NCBI RefSeq assembly: GCF_023278565.1 | Contig: NC_064675.1 | Span: 5,642,001-5,706,000, forward strand | Source of the DNA: Colletotrichum lupini | Taxonomy: Eukaryota; Ascomycota; Sordariomycetes; Glomerellales; Glomerellaceae | DNA: 64,000 nucleotides | Reading direction: 5' to 3' | Shown here: positions 36,399-47,296 of the stretch, one piece after another | Layout: each line of letters opens with the position of its first letter | How positions within the stretch are numbered: the first letter of the stretch is position 1 | Notes under the pieces: model-generated | Seen by the model: only the letters and a program-made list of their open reading frames with translations | Told to the model about the DNA's origin: nothing | The model's database searches: none | Translations under genes and position numbers: made by a program

Positions 36399-37802
36399 AT
36401 GGCTCAAAGGCATAACTCATGGGCGCCTTCGCCCTCGTCGTATGGCCCGCCACGGCCAGCCATGGACGGACATTACGCCTACGAACCCGAGCCAATGCGA
36501 CTGCCACCTCCAATGCACTCAAACTCGCAACCGAGGCCCGTCGCACAGCAGCAGCCCGAATATCACCAAAACGACTACCATCAAGCCCCCTACTACCGCA
36601 GTGATTATCAGCATCAGCGCGAGTACCACCAGCCCCCCTCGCCCAGCTACCATCAGCCGCCGCAGTACCAACACTACCAACAGCCACCGCCTCAACCGAC
36701 ACAGCTTACCGATCCGTACAGAGCAGCTCCCATGCCCCGCTATCCCCAGGAGTCGCCACGCGAATCACCGACATTGTCCGCGACTAAGAGTGAGCCATAT
36801 GACGAGTACCAGGCGGCAAGAGAAGCACATTATCTCAAGCGTAACCAGCCTCCACAGATGCCGCACATGTCGCAGGGTGCCCCGCGGGTGTTGAACGACA
36901 ATTACCAGGGCGGAGGAAAGGTCGCCATTCCATTCACGCCGCCCAGCCTGAGGATTCCCGCAGTGCGGTCTGGGTCCACGATCCCGACGGCCGGAGCACC
37001 GTGGAGTGCCACGAGCCAGCATGAAAGAGTCAAGATTGAGGATCTTTTGAGCGGCGGCAGCGACGATCGGAGGATGCTCCAGCGTGTTCCGGAACCAGAA
37101 GTCAAGGTGGTGCGAAACGAGTACGAAATCTTTTTCCGCCAACAGCCCATGGCGGCCAGATGCTGCGGCTACGGCGAAAGAGACAGAAGAGTCATTGATC
37201 CGCCGCCCATTGTTCAGCTGCGGATAAACAACCCCGATCTCACGCCTGACGAGCTGTACAACAAGATTCATCACCCCGCCTACGTTGTGCACTGCAGTAT
37301 CTGGAACGTGGACGGAGAAACCGACGAAACCAACATGCCCAACGATGGGATGCGACCAGGCAAGCGGATCATGGGCTCGCTGGTATCATCGCCATTTGTG
37401 GGCCAAGACGAAAACGGCAACGAAGGCTGTTTCTTCTGTTTCCCCGACATGTCAGTCCGCACACCGGGCAGCTTCCGTCTCAAATTTGTGTTGGTTGTCG
37501 TCGATCCGACGCACATGGCAAGGAAAGCTCCCATCCGGTCAACCATCATGAGTGACATATTTGTTGTCTACAGCGCAAAGGATTTCCCGGGCATGCAGGC
37601 CAGCACACCTCTCACCAAGCGTCTCAAAGAGCAAGGATGTCTTATTTCCATCAAAAAGGGCAACGAAAAGTCTGGTGGGAAGAACGCTCGTCGGCAAGTA
37701 GACAGCGACGACGACGAAGACGAGGAAGACAACGGTGGAGGTGGCGGCGGCGGAGGAGGAACCTCAACGACCAGGCGCAAAAAGACAAGAAAGCAGCGGT
37801 GA
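36399..37802 (+). CDS. Velvet-domain developmental regulator, VelC/VosA-like
   Basis: An uninterrupted 467-codon frame. The N-terminal half (1-235) is low complexity, rich in Pro, Gln, His and Tyr. The velvet domain covers about 241-420: YEIFFRQQPMAARCCGYGERDRRVIDPPPIVQLRI at its start (read in parts), an IWNVDGE segment, GCFFCFPDMSVRTPGSFRLKF, and FVVYSAKDFPGMQASTPLTKRLKEQG at its end. The tail has an acidic run, nine glycines and a basic end (RRKKTRKQR) that could be a nuclear signal. Velvet proteins bind DNA with an NF-kB-like fold and govern spore formation and secondary metabolism, often with light. The C-terminal position of the domain and the long N-terminus resemble VelC more than VosA or VelB; the subtype call is moderate. 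Confidence 0.88.
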   Translation: MAQRHNSWAPSPSSYGPPRPAMDGHYAYEPEPMRLPPPMHSNSQPRPVAQQQPEYHQNDYHQAPYYRSDYQHQREYHQPPSPSYHQPPQYQHYQQPPPQPTQLTDPYRAAPMPRYPQESPRESPTLSATKSEPYDEYQAAREAHYLKRNQPPQMPHMSQGAPRVLNDNYQGGGKVAIPFTPPSLRIPAVRSGSTIPTAGAPWSATSQHERVKIEDLLSGGSDDRRMLQRVPEPEVKVVRNEYEIFFRQQPMAARCCGYGERDRRVIDPPPIVQLRINNPDLTPDELYNKIHHPAYVVHCSIWNVDGETDETNMPNDGMRPGKRIMGSLVSSPFVGQDENGNEGCFFCFPDMSVRTPGSFRLKFVLVVVDPTHMARKAPIRSTIMSDIFVVYSAKDFPGMQASTPLTKRLKEQGCLISIKKGNEKSGGKNARRQVDSDDDEDEEDNGGGGGGGGGTSTTRRKKTRKQR

Positions 37803-39816
37803 ACGACAAAAGGAAAAAACAACCCCCCCCCCCCTTCTAAACCGACTTGACACGGGATGGCAGCATAATGTAACACGGCGTTCGTTGGAGATTGGTAAAT
37901 CGGCGAATAGACGGCGGCGATGGTGTTTCAATTGGGAGTTCTCGTCGGGTTTGGGGCCGTTCTTGACGATAGAGGCGTACAAGAACGAGTGTGCAATACT
38001 TGTTATACGTCGAAACCGTCTTTCCAAGGCCAGGCGGTAATTTATCATCATGGCCTAGCAAAGCGAGGAATACCCGCTACGAAGGTCGCTTTTTTATTTT
38101 ATTTTTTGTGTCTATCCCATTTGTTGCATATCTGTTGCTTTACTTTCTTCTCGATTCACTCATCATTTCTTCGTATCTATATATACCCTTTGTGGAAATT
38201 TTATGGGTTATGATCATGGAGAGACGCGAATTTGATATTGGGTTCGACTCTCGAGGCGGTTGCATCGTTGGCGGGAAAGACAGTCTTGTGCTCTTTTCCT
38301 ACACGGGGACAAAGTACAGGCTTTTTTACTGTGACCTCGCTAGGTACCAGATGGATACAAAATTCAAAGTCGGGGCGCCGCCTTGTCAAACTCATTTCAC
38401 ATTGTTCAGCTACCAGTGATGCTGCGCTCAGCCGACACACGTCGGAGCGGACTTCCATTCCGACATGATCTGACTGCACGCCGCGAGCAAGGGAGACACT
38501 CCCGTTTGGGGAACTTGTCGCAACGCATGGTCCCATTGCCACGACTTTGGCGTCGATGGCGCCGACGATCCCCATCCGACAGCCGGGCCATCGTTGCAGG
38601 CGTTGCATTCCTCGGCTGAGCAGCGTGATCGTCTGAGGTTACACGGCCCGACACAGGGTGAAGGGCGAGCCGGGAAACACGTAGGGAGCAAAAAAATTGG
38701 TGAGGCCATCCGAGGCATGTGATTTGTCTCTCCAGGGACTCGTGCACCTCTACCGTGTGGCATGCTCTCCGTCCTCGGGCCTTGGAGAAATCTTTCTCAG
38801 CATCCTCAGGGCCCGAGGGGCTCGTCTTCCTCTTCGTGCCGTCCACGATACTCCCTGGCAAAGCCCTGGCGATCTGCCAACTGTGCGAGTCAGGGTTCAT
38901 GGGTCCTTTGTTTTCCCCCTCCCCTCGTCTCCAATTGTCCTGGTTCGTGGGTTGTGGGCCATTGAACCATTTCACCAATGCAAGGTACGCATACGCAGCA
39001 ATTGGCCCGCGATTCGAGCATCGCGGTAGCCGCCGCCCATTATCCAAATAAAGTTTCGGGAGGGGACGGGCGAAACGGGTGACGGGTGGACGGGTGACGG
39101 GTGGACGGGTGACGGGGTCACGGATGCTTACCCAGAAGAACCAAACCGGCCCACGGTCCACCGAACGGGTACGCAGTATGGGCGCGCAATCTCCTACATT
39201 TTCTGCGAAATTTACGGGATACCTAGGTACTCCAGGCGGGAACGATTTCCCGTTCGGCGGGGTCCAGTGGCGCGCGGGCACATGGGCATCGAGGTGGGCA
39301 CACGCGGGTCTTGGTCCGGGCTTTTGTCTTCCTCGTCTTGCTCTTCGTCTTCGTCTTCTTGGACCACCAGTCCAACAGGTAGGTAGGGAGTACGGAGTAC
39401 GGGTGTGAGGATACTTAGGGGACCGAGACATCCACAGACTTTGTCCTTGGATCGTTGGGGGAAAAAAAAAGAAAACCAAAATGTGTGGCGCTGTGGTTGC
39501 TCCAAAAACTCGCGTGGCTTAGAGTCATTGACATCATTGATTTTTTTTTTGTATCCCCGTACTCAGCCAATCGACCCATGTTGTCTCAATGCAGAACATG
39601 TTCTCTTGGGCGTGCTTCCTCACGCGACAAGCCTGTCTCCCTTGGCTGAGTGGCATGCCAGTTGGGACACCATCCTAGAATTGAGGTGAAGGTATCTCGT
39701 GATTTCGTGTTTGCGTTACACAGCGTTCGTGACCTACCATCTCACTTAACCCAGTACTTCTCAGTCACATACCTCGCCCTCACTCACTCACACCCACGCA
39801 CTCACTCACATTCACA
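37803..39816. other. Intergenic region between the velvet and photolyase genes
   Basis: A poly-C tract lies just after the velvet stop (about 37823-37835), then a T-rich stretch near 38090-38110. A 15 bp tandem repeat and one TACGGAGTA word lie further on. The last 60 bp before the photolyase ATG are CACT-rich. No gene is supported. Confidence 0.5.
39075..39119 (+). repeat. 15 bp tandem repeat, three copies
   Basis: Unit ACGGGTGACGGGTGG at 39075-39089 and 39090-39104, with a third copy at 39105-39119 that differs in its last four bases. It lies about 700 bp before the photolyase start. Confidence 0.85.
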
Positions 39817-41763
39817 ATGGCACCCGGCCCGCGCGTGATATACTGGTTCCGGACCGACCTCCGGCTCCACGACTCGCCCGCCCTTGCGGCCGCGCTGGCG
39901 CTCGAGCCGGTCGCCCTGTGGCCCATCTTCACCTGGGATCCGCACTACGTGTACCGCGCCCGAGGCGGCCTGAACCGGTGGCAGTTTCTGTTTGTTTTCC
40001 TCCACGCCCCCCGTGGAGAAGCAAAATGACTAACACAAACCGTTGTGCGCAGATTGGACTGCCAGAATGACCTATCAGAGAGCATCACCAAGCTGAACCC
40101 AAAGTCCAAGCTCTTTGTGCTTCGCGAGGGCCCGCAGACGCTGTTGCCCAAGCTCTTCAAGGCGTGGAAGGTGACGCACCTCGTCTTTGAAAAGGACACG
40201 GACGCGTACGGCCGCGAGCGGGACGAGGTGGTCATCAAAGCTGCCCAGGATGCCGGGGTGGAGGTGATCATCAAGAGCGGGCGGACGCTGTGGGACAGCG
40301 ACGCCGTGGTCGAGAAGCACGGCGGCAAGCCGACCATGTCCATGTCGCAGCTGCAGGCGGCCGGGGCCAAGGTCGGGCCTATTGCGAAGCCCCTGGCCGC
40401 GCCGGAGTCGCTGCCGGATCCGGGTGAGATGCCGGTTGACTTTGAGCAGACGCCGCCCGAGACGAAGCCCGACTTCAACGCGGAGAACCGGACCGAGGGC
40501 GGGGACGCGGCGTACAAGAAGATTGCGGGGCCCAAGGGGGACTTTGCGATTGAGACGATGGAGGAACTCGGGTTCCCGTCGGCGACGACGCCTCACAAGG
40601 GCGGAGAGACGAGGGCGTTGGCGATGCTCGAGGAGATTCTGGCCGACAAAAAGTATACAGCCACCTTCGAGAAGCCAAAGACGAGCCCCGCGGCGTTCGA
40701 GCCACAGTCAACGACCTTTCTATCGCCGTTTTTGCACTTTGGGGCCTTGTCGGTGCGCGAGTTCTACTGGAGGGTGCAGGACGTCGTGACAAAGTACGGC
40801 AAGGGTGCTTCCAAGGTGCCGGAGAGCTTGCTGGGCCAGCTGCTCTTCCGCGACATGTATTTTGCGGCACACGCCGCACTGGGCTACCAGTTCACGCAGA
40901 CCGCCAATAACCCCTACTGTCGCTTCATCCCGTGGCATTTACCATCCAAGGTCGATCACGAGACGGGCCTCGTGACGGGCGAGTACCACGTCGACTCGGC
41001 AGAGGCGGACGAGTGGTTCCGGCGGTGGAAGTACGGCGTGACGGGGTTCCCGTGGATCGACGCCCTGATGCGACAGCTTCGCGAGGAGGGGTGGATTCAC
41101 CACCTGGGGCGCCACTCAGTCGCCTGTTTCCTGACGAGGGGCGGTTGCTACATTGACTGGGAGCGCGGCTGCGAAGTGTTCGAGGAGTGGCTGCTCGACC
41201 ACGAGCCCGCGTGCAACGCCGGCAACTGGCAATGGCTGAGCTGCTCGGCCTTCTTCTCGCAGTACTTTCGGTGCTACAGCCCCGTGTCATTTGGGCAAAA
41301 GTGGGACAAGCAGGGCGCCTTTGTGCGGCGATGGGTGCCGGAGCTCAAGGATCTGGACGCCAAGTACATTTACGAGCCGTGGAAAGCACCGCTGCCGGAC
41401 CAGAAAAAGGCCGGGGTCAGAGTGACGGGTCGCGGAGAGAAACAGGAAAAGGGCGTGTACCCGAAGCCAATGTTCGACTTCAACGAGAGGAGGACGGCGT
41501 GTCTGGCGGCGATGAAGCAGGCGTACGGAGTCGGTCTCCACGGGAACGACGAGAAGGTGCGGGACGGCAGCTGGCGCGAGCTCTTTGCGGGCCATGACAC
41601 GGAGATGATGGACGAGTTTGAGAGCGACGACGGCGAGCACGCTGACCACGGCGAGGACCACAAGACGGCGCGACCCAAGGGAGATGAGGTTACACCGGCG
41701 AAACGCGCTGCCGACGAAGGTAGCGCCGAACAGCACGCCGACAAGAAGAAGAAAAAGTCGTAG
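39817..41763 (+). CDS. Cryptochrome/(6-4) photolyase, animal-type
   Basis: Exons 39817-39989 and 40053-41763 give about 627 aa; the 63 bp intron has an unusual GTTTGT donor but a clear TGACTAAC branch region. The N-terminal photolyase alpha/beta domain begins VIYWFRTDLRLHDSPAL. The FAD-binding C-terminal domain holds GVTGFPWIDALMRQLREEGWIHHLGRHSVACFL, with the two histidines typical of (6-4) photolyases, then WERGCEVFEEWLLD, NAGNWQWLSCSAFF and RRWVPEL. The C-terminus is acidic and then Lys-rich, probably a nuclear signal. This fits the fungal CRY1/PHL1 type that repairs (6-4) photoproducts and can also act in light signalling. Ala/Glu-rich insertion at about 160-220 is longer than in animal enzymes. 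Which role dominates cannot be told. Confidence 0.92.
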
Positions 41764-42443
41764 CTCTGTCGTAAGTCTGGCCAGCAATGGAGTCAGTCAG
41801 GATGTGTGCCTCAGCTGCTTAGACGGTGTCATTAGTAAATGAGAAAGATTGTATTTTTTTTACGACTGCCTCCCATCACAAAGCGACTGGGATTCGATTA
41901 AGGCTGAAAAGACAATCTGCAACGCTGTGTGGTACGTGTCGTTGAATGTGGTTGAATGCTTCCCGGGCAAGTCAAAGTCAGTAATACGCCGCTGCGTAAA
42001 ACACGTTGTAGTGACGTCGCACCGGTCCTTGGCTTGGCGCACGGCCCCAGGCAGCGGGGTCGAGCAGCCCGATCTGGAAATCGCAACCAATCACCGGCCA
42101 CGATGTGTGGAGGCAGCCAACTTCAAAGCAGGAGCACCAATTGCAGCTTCCCGTTGCTCCCTCCACCCTTGACGGTCGTACCTTCCCGATTAGTGTCACG
42201 ATGAGGCTGAACCACAAGGACCTCACCACGTCCGACTGCCTGCGTGGCACCTAGATATTGACTCAGATGATACAAAAATACCGTCTACCTTGCCGTCTAT
42301 AAGAACCTCCAGTCCCTCAGGCTGTAGAGTCAACACATTCGACTCACCACCCAGACCACCATCTACTCAACTCACCATACTATACACCATAGAACGGTCT
42401 TCCACACAAGTCCACCACCTGACACATAGCATCACCACGCAAG
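41764..42443. other. Intergenic region with promoter of the next gene
   Basis: Holds the photolyase 3' flank and the upstream region of the gene at 42444. Short open frames are not supported. Confidence 0.5.
42297..42302 (+). promoter_or_regulatory. Possible TATA box
   Basis: TATAAG within GTCTATAAGAACC, about 145 bp before the ATG at 42444, followed by a C/A/T-rich leader. Position is reasonable for a fungal core promoter. Confidence 0.4.
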
Positions 42444-43934
42444 ATGACCAACACAAAAGACGCCGAGACCGTCGAGGTCATGCCCGAGATCCGTGCCCAG
42501 GAGCAGCCCATCGCCAGCAGCCGCAGAGTGACGGTGCGCCTGGGAGACGACGGCCCCAACTCGACACGATCAGACATCCGCATCTCCCACGGCAGCAAAA
42601 AAGACGCCCTCTCTATCCAGCTCAACCGCACAATCCGCGTTCCCGATAACAGGGACACCAACAGCCTTCCCCCCGGTCTCGGAACCTTCCCTCTATTCAA
42701 GGTCCACGACTACGCACACAATATGCCTCCGGACATGGCCAAGAAGGGCGGCATCTTCTTCCCAATGTACCAGCGCGAGGCCATGTGGGTCAACTTCTCG
42801 GCCCAGGCCCCTTTTGCCATCAAGATCTACGTTGGCGGTGTCAATGCGGTTTCCGGCCTGCCCATGACGGAGAACGAAAAGACGCTCGAGAAGCGCGTGC
42901 GGATGCTCAACAGCGGCAAGCAGATCCAGGACTACATGGTGGTACCTGACCAGAACTGGCTGGACGGCATCGTATCAGAGGACGGCAAGATCCGCCAATT
43001 CGTCGCGCAGCCCAAGGGATCGGGCTTCTCGGTCGAGGCCCAGGTCACCGGGGAGGAGAACATTGGCGGCATCCAGTTTGAAGTGATTCCCATCAAGAAG
43101 AATCTTCCGACCGAGTTTGACGTCCGCTACGAGGACAAGCAGCACAAGGTCGTCACCCGGACCTTCAACGTTGCCGAAAAGGGTCTCACCGGTGAGAGCA
43201 CCTGGCTGGACGTCAAGAAGCTCGTCCGCGACGAGTTTGACATTGCTGTCGATCAACAGCGTCTCAGCGACTACAACAACCGCTCGGGCTTTGACAAGTA
43301 CCGAATCGACTTTTCCGACAATACCAAGCTTGGCGACACCTACTTCCCACCAAACTTTTCGACCGTCAGCGTCGTGCACGATACGCCAATGCGAGGCCGC
43401 ATGCGCATGATGGGAGGTCTCAAGTCCATGGCGGCTCCTGGCGGCGGTCCCGAGATGATGATGTGCGCAGCTTCCGTCTCCAGTCCTATGGCGGCACCAC
43501 CTCCGGCAGTCGAGGAGATGGGACTTGCGGCTGGTGGTCTCATCACCCAAACGATCGAGGAAGATAAGTATCCAGCCGACGTCTGGGACGTCGAGGCCTC
43601 GGTGATGTTGAACCTTCAGATCCTGAGCATCGAGTCCTTCTGTGCCGTGACTGGACAGCCGGCTCCCGACACCCCAGTCAACGCCCAGTCATACGCCAAC
43701 CACGGCTATCCATTTTTTGAGATTTGGGGAGAGGAGAAGACGGGCATCAAGGGGGACTTTTCCGAGGTGAAGAGCGTGGCGCAGATCGAGGCCGAGCGAG
43801 CCGCAGCGGCCGGCGAGGAGTACAAGGAGGAAGAGAGCGTGCCGGTGAGGGTTGTGCAGCTGGGCCCCTTCCGAAGCACATTCCGGCCTGTGGAGGTGCT
43901 GAACAAGGAGCTCGAAGGGCTACGCTTGGAGTAA
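42444..43934 (+). CDS. Conserved protein of unknown function (496 aa, single exon)
   Basis: One intact frame with strongly gene-like codon use. The central part reads GLGTFPLFKVHDYAHNMPPDMAKKGGIFFPMYQREAMWVNF (in parts), then alternating hydrophobic/polar stretches that suggest a beta-rich fold and a KQIQDYMVVPDQNWLDGI segment. A Met/Gly/Pro-rich linker (about 310-365) precedes a C-terminal part that ends with VRVVQLGPFRSTFRPVEVLNKELEGL. No signal peptide or membrane segment is seen, so it is probably cytosolic. I recognise it only as a protein that looks conserved, not as a named family, and give no function. Confidence 0.88.
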   Translation: MTNTKDAETVEVMPEIRAQEQPIASSRRVTVRLGDDGPNSTRSDIRISHGSKKDALSIQLNRTIRVPDNRDTNSLPPGLGTFPLFKVHDYAHNMPPDMAKKGGIFFPMYQREAMWVNFSAQAPFAIKIYVGGVNAVSGLPMTENEKTLEKRVRMLNSGKQIQDYMVVPDQNWLDGIVSEDGKIRQFVAQPKGSGFSVEAQVTGEENIGGIQFEVIPIKKNLPTEFDVRYEDKQHKVVTRTFNVAEKGLTGESTWLDVKKLVRDEFDIAVDQQRLSDYNNRSGFDKYRIDFSDNTKLGDTYFPPNFSTVSVVHDTPMRGRMRMMGGLKSMAAPGGGPEMMMCAASVSSPMAAPPPAVEEMGLAAGGLITQTIEEDKYPADVWDVEASVMLNLQILSIESFCAVTGQPAPDTPVNAQSYANHGYPFFEIWGEEKTGIKGDFSEVKSVAQIEAERAAAAGEEYKEEESVPVRVVQLGPFRSTFRPVEVLNKELEGLRLE

Positions 43935-44565
43935 TGATTGTATGACATGTTAATGATGCACAAAAGGACGCATTGCACAGGATAGTGGGTTTTCGGCAGC
44001 AAGTAATGTTTCGCGCCCTATATCAAGTCACAAGCTAGATTATGATCGTGAGTAGGACTGAAAATTATGCTGCAACAGTTTCTGCACCACTACGTTACCC
44101 AGATGAAAGAGAGCTACTTTACTTGCATGCAGTCAAAATGCCGGGCAAAAGTGGGGCCGATCGGAGCTGCCCAAGCTTTCCGCCAGCGCGGAGCCCTCCG
44201 GCTGGAGTGACAGTATCTCACGGAGTCGTCCGTCTTATGAGTTCAACAGCAGAACGGTGACATTGATCCGTTCATTCCGGACAGTAGTTTTTCCCTCACA
44301 AAACTTCGGCAGTCCCACACACCATCTCCAAACTCAACCCGTCATTCAAGATTTTTGGAGTTGTATACCTGTTCCCCGCGTTCGAGTCGCATCTCCCGGG
44401 ACCTCGGCGGACCCACATCTTGCCGAATAACACCACATCCAACGACAGACGTATAAGTCGCGCCCCCCCCCCTGGTAACCCCCCAAAATGCATCTCACTC
44501 TGTCAAGAAATAGTTTTGGTAAAACGATCGCAGAGAAAGAGACACACGCGCAGAGAGAAACAACA
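43935..44565. other. Intergenic region, with TATAAG at 44452-44457
   Basis: No gene supported. TATAAG lies about 110 bp before the ATG at 44566 and may be the TATA element of the dioxygenase gene; a poly-C tract follows at about 44463-44471. Confidence 0.45.
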
Positions 44566-45622
44566 ATGCCATTCCAATCCCGCGCCCAAGCCCTCGTCAA
44601 CGCGCAAACCGGCGCCGATGCCCGCCTATCCCGGCACACCACCACCGCCTCTTCTTCCACCTCCTCGCCCGCCGTCCCCAACATCGAAGCCCTCATAGCC
44701 CACGTAGAACAGCACGGCTACGTAATCATCCCTTCCGCCTTCTCCGCTGCGGTAGCAGACGAAGCCCACGCCGAGATCGTGCGCCTGACATCCTCGCCCG
44801 AGACAGCCGGGCCAGCGGGAGGGTTCTCCGCCCATGCCCATGACAAGGACAGCACCACCACCACCACAGGCGGCAGAAACAGCTTCGAAGGCTTCAAAAC
44901 CCACCGCATCTACGCCCTCCTCAACAAGTCCCCCGTCTTCCACAAGTTCCCCACCCACCCGGCCCTCCTCGCGCTCAACAACCACTTCCTCGACCCGGGC
45001 TTCCTCCTTAACGCCTTTCACAGCGTCTACATCCAGCCCGGCGAGGCCCCGCAGGCGCTTCACCACGACGACGGCTACGTCGGGGTGCCGAGACCCCATC
45101 GGCCATTTGGAACGGTAATGCCTCTCCCTCTGTAACCAACATCACCATCTCCTCATCCATGGCTAACACCCCCCCCAACAGGGCGTTATGGTCGCCCTCG
45201 ACGACTTCACCCCCACAAACGGCGCGACCGCCATCATCCCAGGCTCCCACACATGGGGCCCCGACACCGACACCGCCCACCTCCCCCAGCGCAAAGACGC
45301 CATCCCCGTCGTCATGGACAAGGGCAGCCTCGTCTTCTTCCTCGGCACCCTCTGGCACGGCGGCGGGGAAAACACCTCGCCCGACCCCCGGAGGGCGCTG
45401 ACGATCCAGTACTGCCAGCCCTGGATGCGGCCCCTCGAGAACCAGATCCTCGCCGTCGAGTGGGACAAGCTGGCCGGGATGCCGAGGCGGCTGGTGGACT
45501 TGCTCGGGTACGAGCCTGGAGCCCCGTTTGTCGGGTACGCGGATGGGGTTCACCCGTGGAAGGTTGTCCAGAGGAGGCTGAGGGAGCAGGAGAAAAGTGT
45601 AGACAGGCAGGTCAAGTTGTAA
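44566..45622 (+). CDS. Phytanoyl-CoA dioxygenase-like Fe(II)/2-oxoglutarate oxygenase
   Basis: Exons 44566-45114 and 45182-45622 give about 329 aa; the intron is 67 bp with a GGCTAAC branch region. Start chosen at 44566 (AACAATGCC); an upstream in-frame ATG at 44488 adds only a basic, leader-like stretch. The double-stranded beta-helix carries the iron ligands HHDD at 166-169 and a distal His in LWHGGGENTS near 242, with a following Arg pair (RRALTIQY, about 253-254) for 2-oxoglutarate. PTNGATAIIPGSHTWG is the usual PhyH-family segment. The protein ends near KSVDRQVKL with no clear peroxisomal PTS1. Substrate unknown; fungal members act in fatty-acid alpha-oxidation or in metabolite tailoring. 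Confidence 0.9.
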
Positions 45623-46158
45623 ATGGCTTCCGACCCTGTGTGTGGTCTCGTGCAGTATCACTGAGCAAATGAGTCGCGTATTGACTACATGTTGTATTGA
45701 CGTGACCATGACAGGTCGTCGTATCCATCCCTGCACCAACGTGAAACCACCACTAGAAAGTATCTACGAGAAGAGTATCAACAGTCGCACCATGCGAAGA
45801 TTACAGTATATAGAGCATCTCGTCAGATGCCAGTGGTTGCCATCGTATATGACAATGTATGCCGCCGAGTCAGCGGATGCGCCATGCCCAAATTCCGGCT
45901 GCTGCCAATAATCACGAAACCGCCATCCGATGCCGTCCCTTGGGACCCGGCTCTTTTTTTCTTCTGCCCAAAATCCGGCCGTGAATAGAATTAAGACTAA
46001 ATCCTAGGTGTAATGTGAAGACCGACAAGGTCGGATGCCGGATGCGGCGTTAGAAGGAGAAATAAATGCGAGAGAATGTCGAGGGTATCATGACGCTTGC
46101 TGAAAATCAAATAACTCAAAACATGACTCGTTACGATCAGTGCAGTCTCCCGACCGCT
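45623..46158. other. Intergenic region between convergent genes
   Basis: 3' flanks of the dioxygenase (+) and the DUF7729 gene (-). Nothing else is seen. Confidence 0.5.
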
Positions 46159-47296
46159 TTACAACATGTTGCAAAGCAGAGCCAGGGTCATGGTCGTCGC
46201 CGCCAGAGCCCAGGAGGGCACCGACAGCCCTGCCGTGCTGACCGCGGCCAGAAGCGTGTCGTTGACGTATTCTGGTCCGCATATGGTATTGACCTGCGAC
46301 GCGGCGTCCTCGTAGGTTGACGAGATGGCGAGTTTGCGGTTTGTGGTGAAGGTCTGGTAAATCTCCATGGTCTGTCGGAGACACGTGCCGCAGGTGGGGT
46401 TTGCACTGGCAGGCAAAGTCATGTTGAGTGGGAGGTAGTAAAAGTAGACGTTGGACGGCGTGGTGAGGTTGGTGACGGCGTTGGCGAAGCAGTACATGGA
46501 CGTGTCGGGGTCGGTAAGGCAGGTAGCCTTGTACAGCATCTCGTACGATTTCAAGCCAAGATAGGCCTGCATGACGATTGGGTTGCCGGCCTGGTAGTCG
46601 GAGCCGCAGTTGGCGTCCAACGTTAGGTTACCGGCCACACCGGTAAGGAACTCTGTGCAGTACTCGACGTCAGCGCCGCAGGTGGCGTCGAGTACCCTCA
46701 CAATACTCAGAAGCTTCTTTTCAGCCTCAAAGAAGGATCTCGAGCCCTGGACGAGTCAGCTCTTGTACAACACCGACGGACAACAACAAACATACCTGGA
46801 GCAGCAATGACAACGGGTAGCACTTTTTAAAGTTCTGGTTGGTAAGGAGCGAGTTGATGAAGCGGGGACAGGACGCGCCGTCGTTGCTGGTAAAGTTAAA
46901 GGCGAGACTGGTGTCGAAAGGCGACGGCAGGGGCGAGGCAGAGTCCACAGTCGCAGCGGGCACCGTGACGGAAACGGTCAGCGTAGTCGAGGCGGCAGTA
47001 GCTGACGCCTTGTCGGCTGTGCTGGGCGTCAACGTGATGCCCTCGTCGTCTCGCTTCTTCAGTTCGTCGTGCCCGGGCGGAACCATGGTCCACCGACCCT
47101 TGATCATCGTAGGCGTGCGGTCGTCAATGACGAGGGCGTCCATGGGAGGAAGCACTGCCGGGGCAGTGATCTGAGCGGGAAGAACCTCCAGCACGGGTTC
47201 GGAGCCGGCCAACACCACCGAGGCAATGGTGAGGCATAGGAGAAGCCATAGTGACCGTGGCCGGGTCATGGATGACAACGACATGATGGCCATCAT
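46159..47296 (-). CDS. GPI-type secreted protein, DUF7729-like
   Basis: Exons 47296-46796 and 46746-46159 (minus strand) give about 362 aa through a 49 bp intron. The start is uncertain among ATGs at 47296, 47293, 47284 and 47269; all lead into the signal peptide RSLWLLLCLTIASVVLAG. A variable Ser/Thr/Val-rich region (about 60-110) is followed by a cysteine-rich domain with N-glycosylation sites, CPRFINSLLTNQNFKKCYPLSLLLQ, CGADVEYCTEFL and NPTCGTCLRQTMEIY (segments read from the sequence). The protein ends in a hydrophobic segment (SWALAATTMTLALLCNML) after small residues, as expected of a GPI-anchor signal. Probably a plasma-membrane or wall surface protein. The family name is from memory of similar fungal proteins and has no assigned activity. 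Confidence 0.85.

Noticed and set aside
38230..38270. B-box-like GGGTTCGACTC after the velvet gene
   Set aside because: No A box or foldable tRNA body on the same strand.
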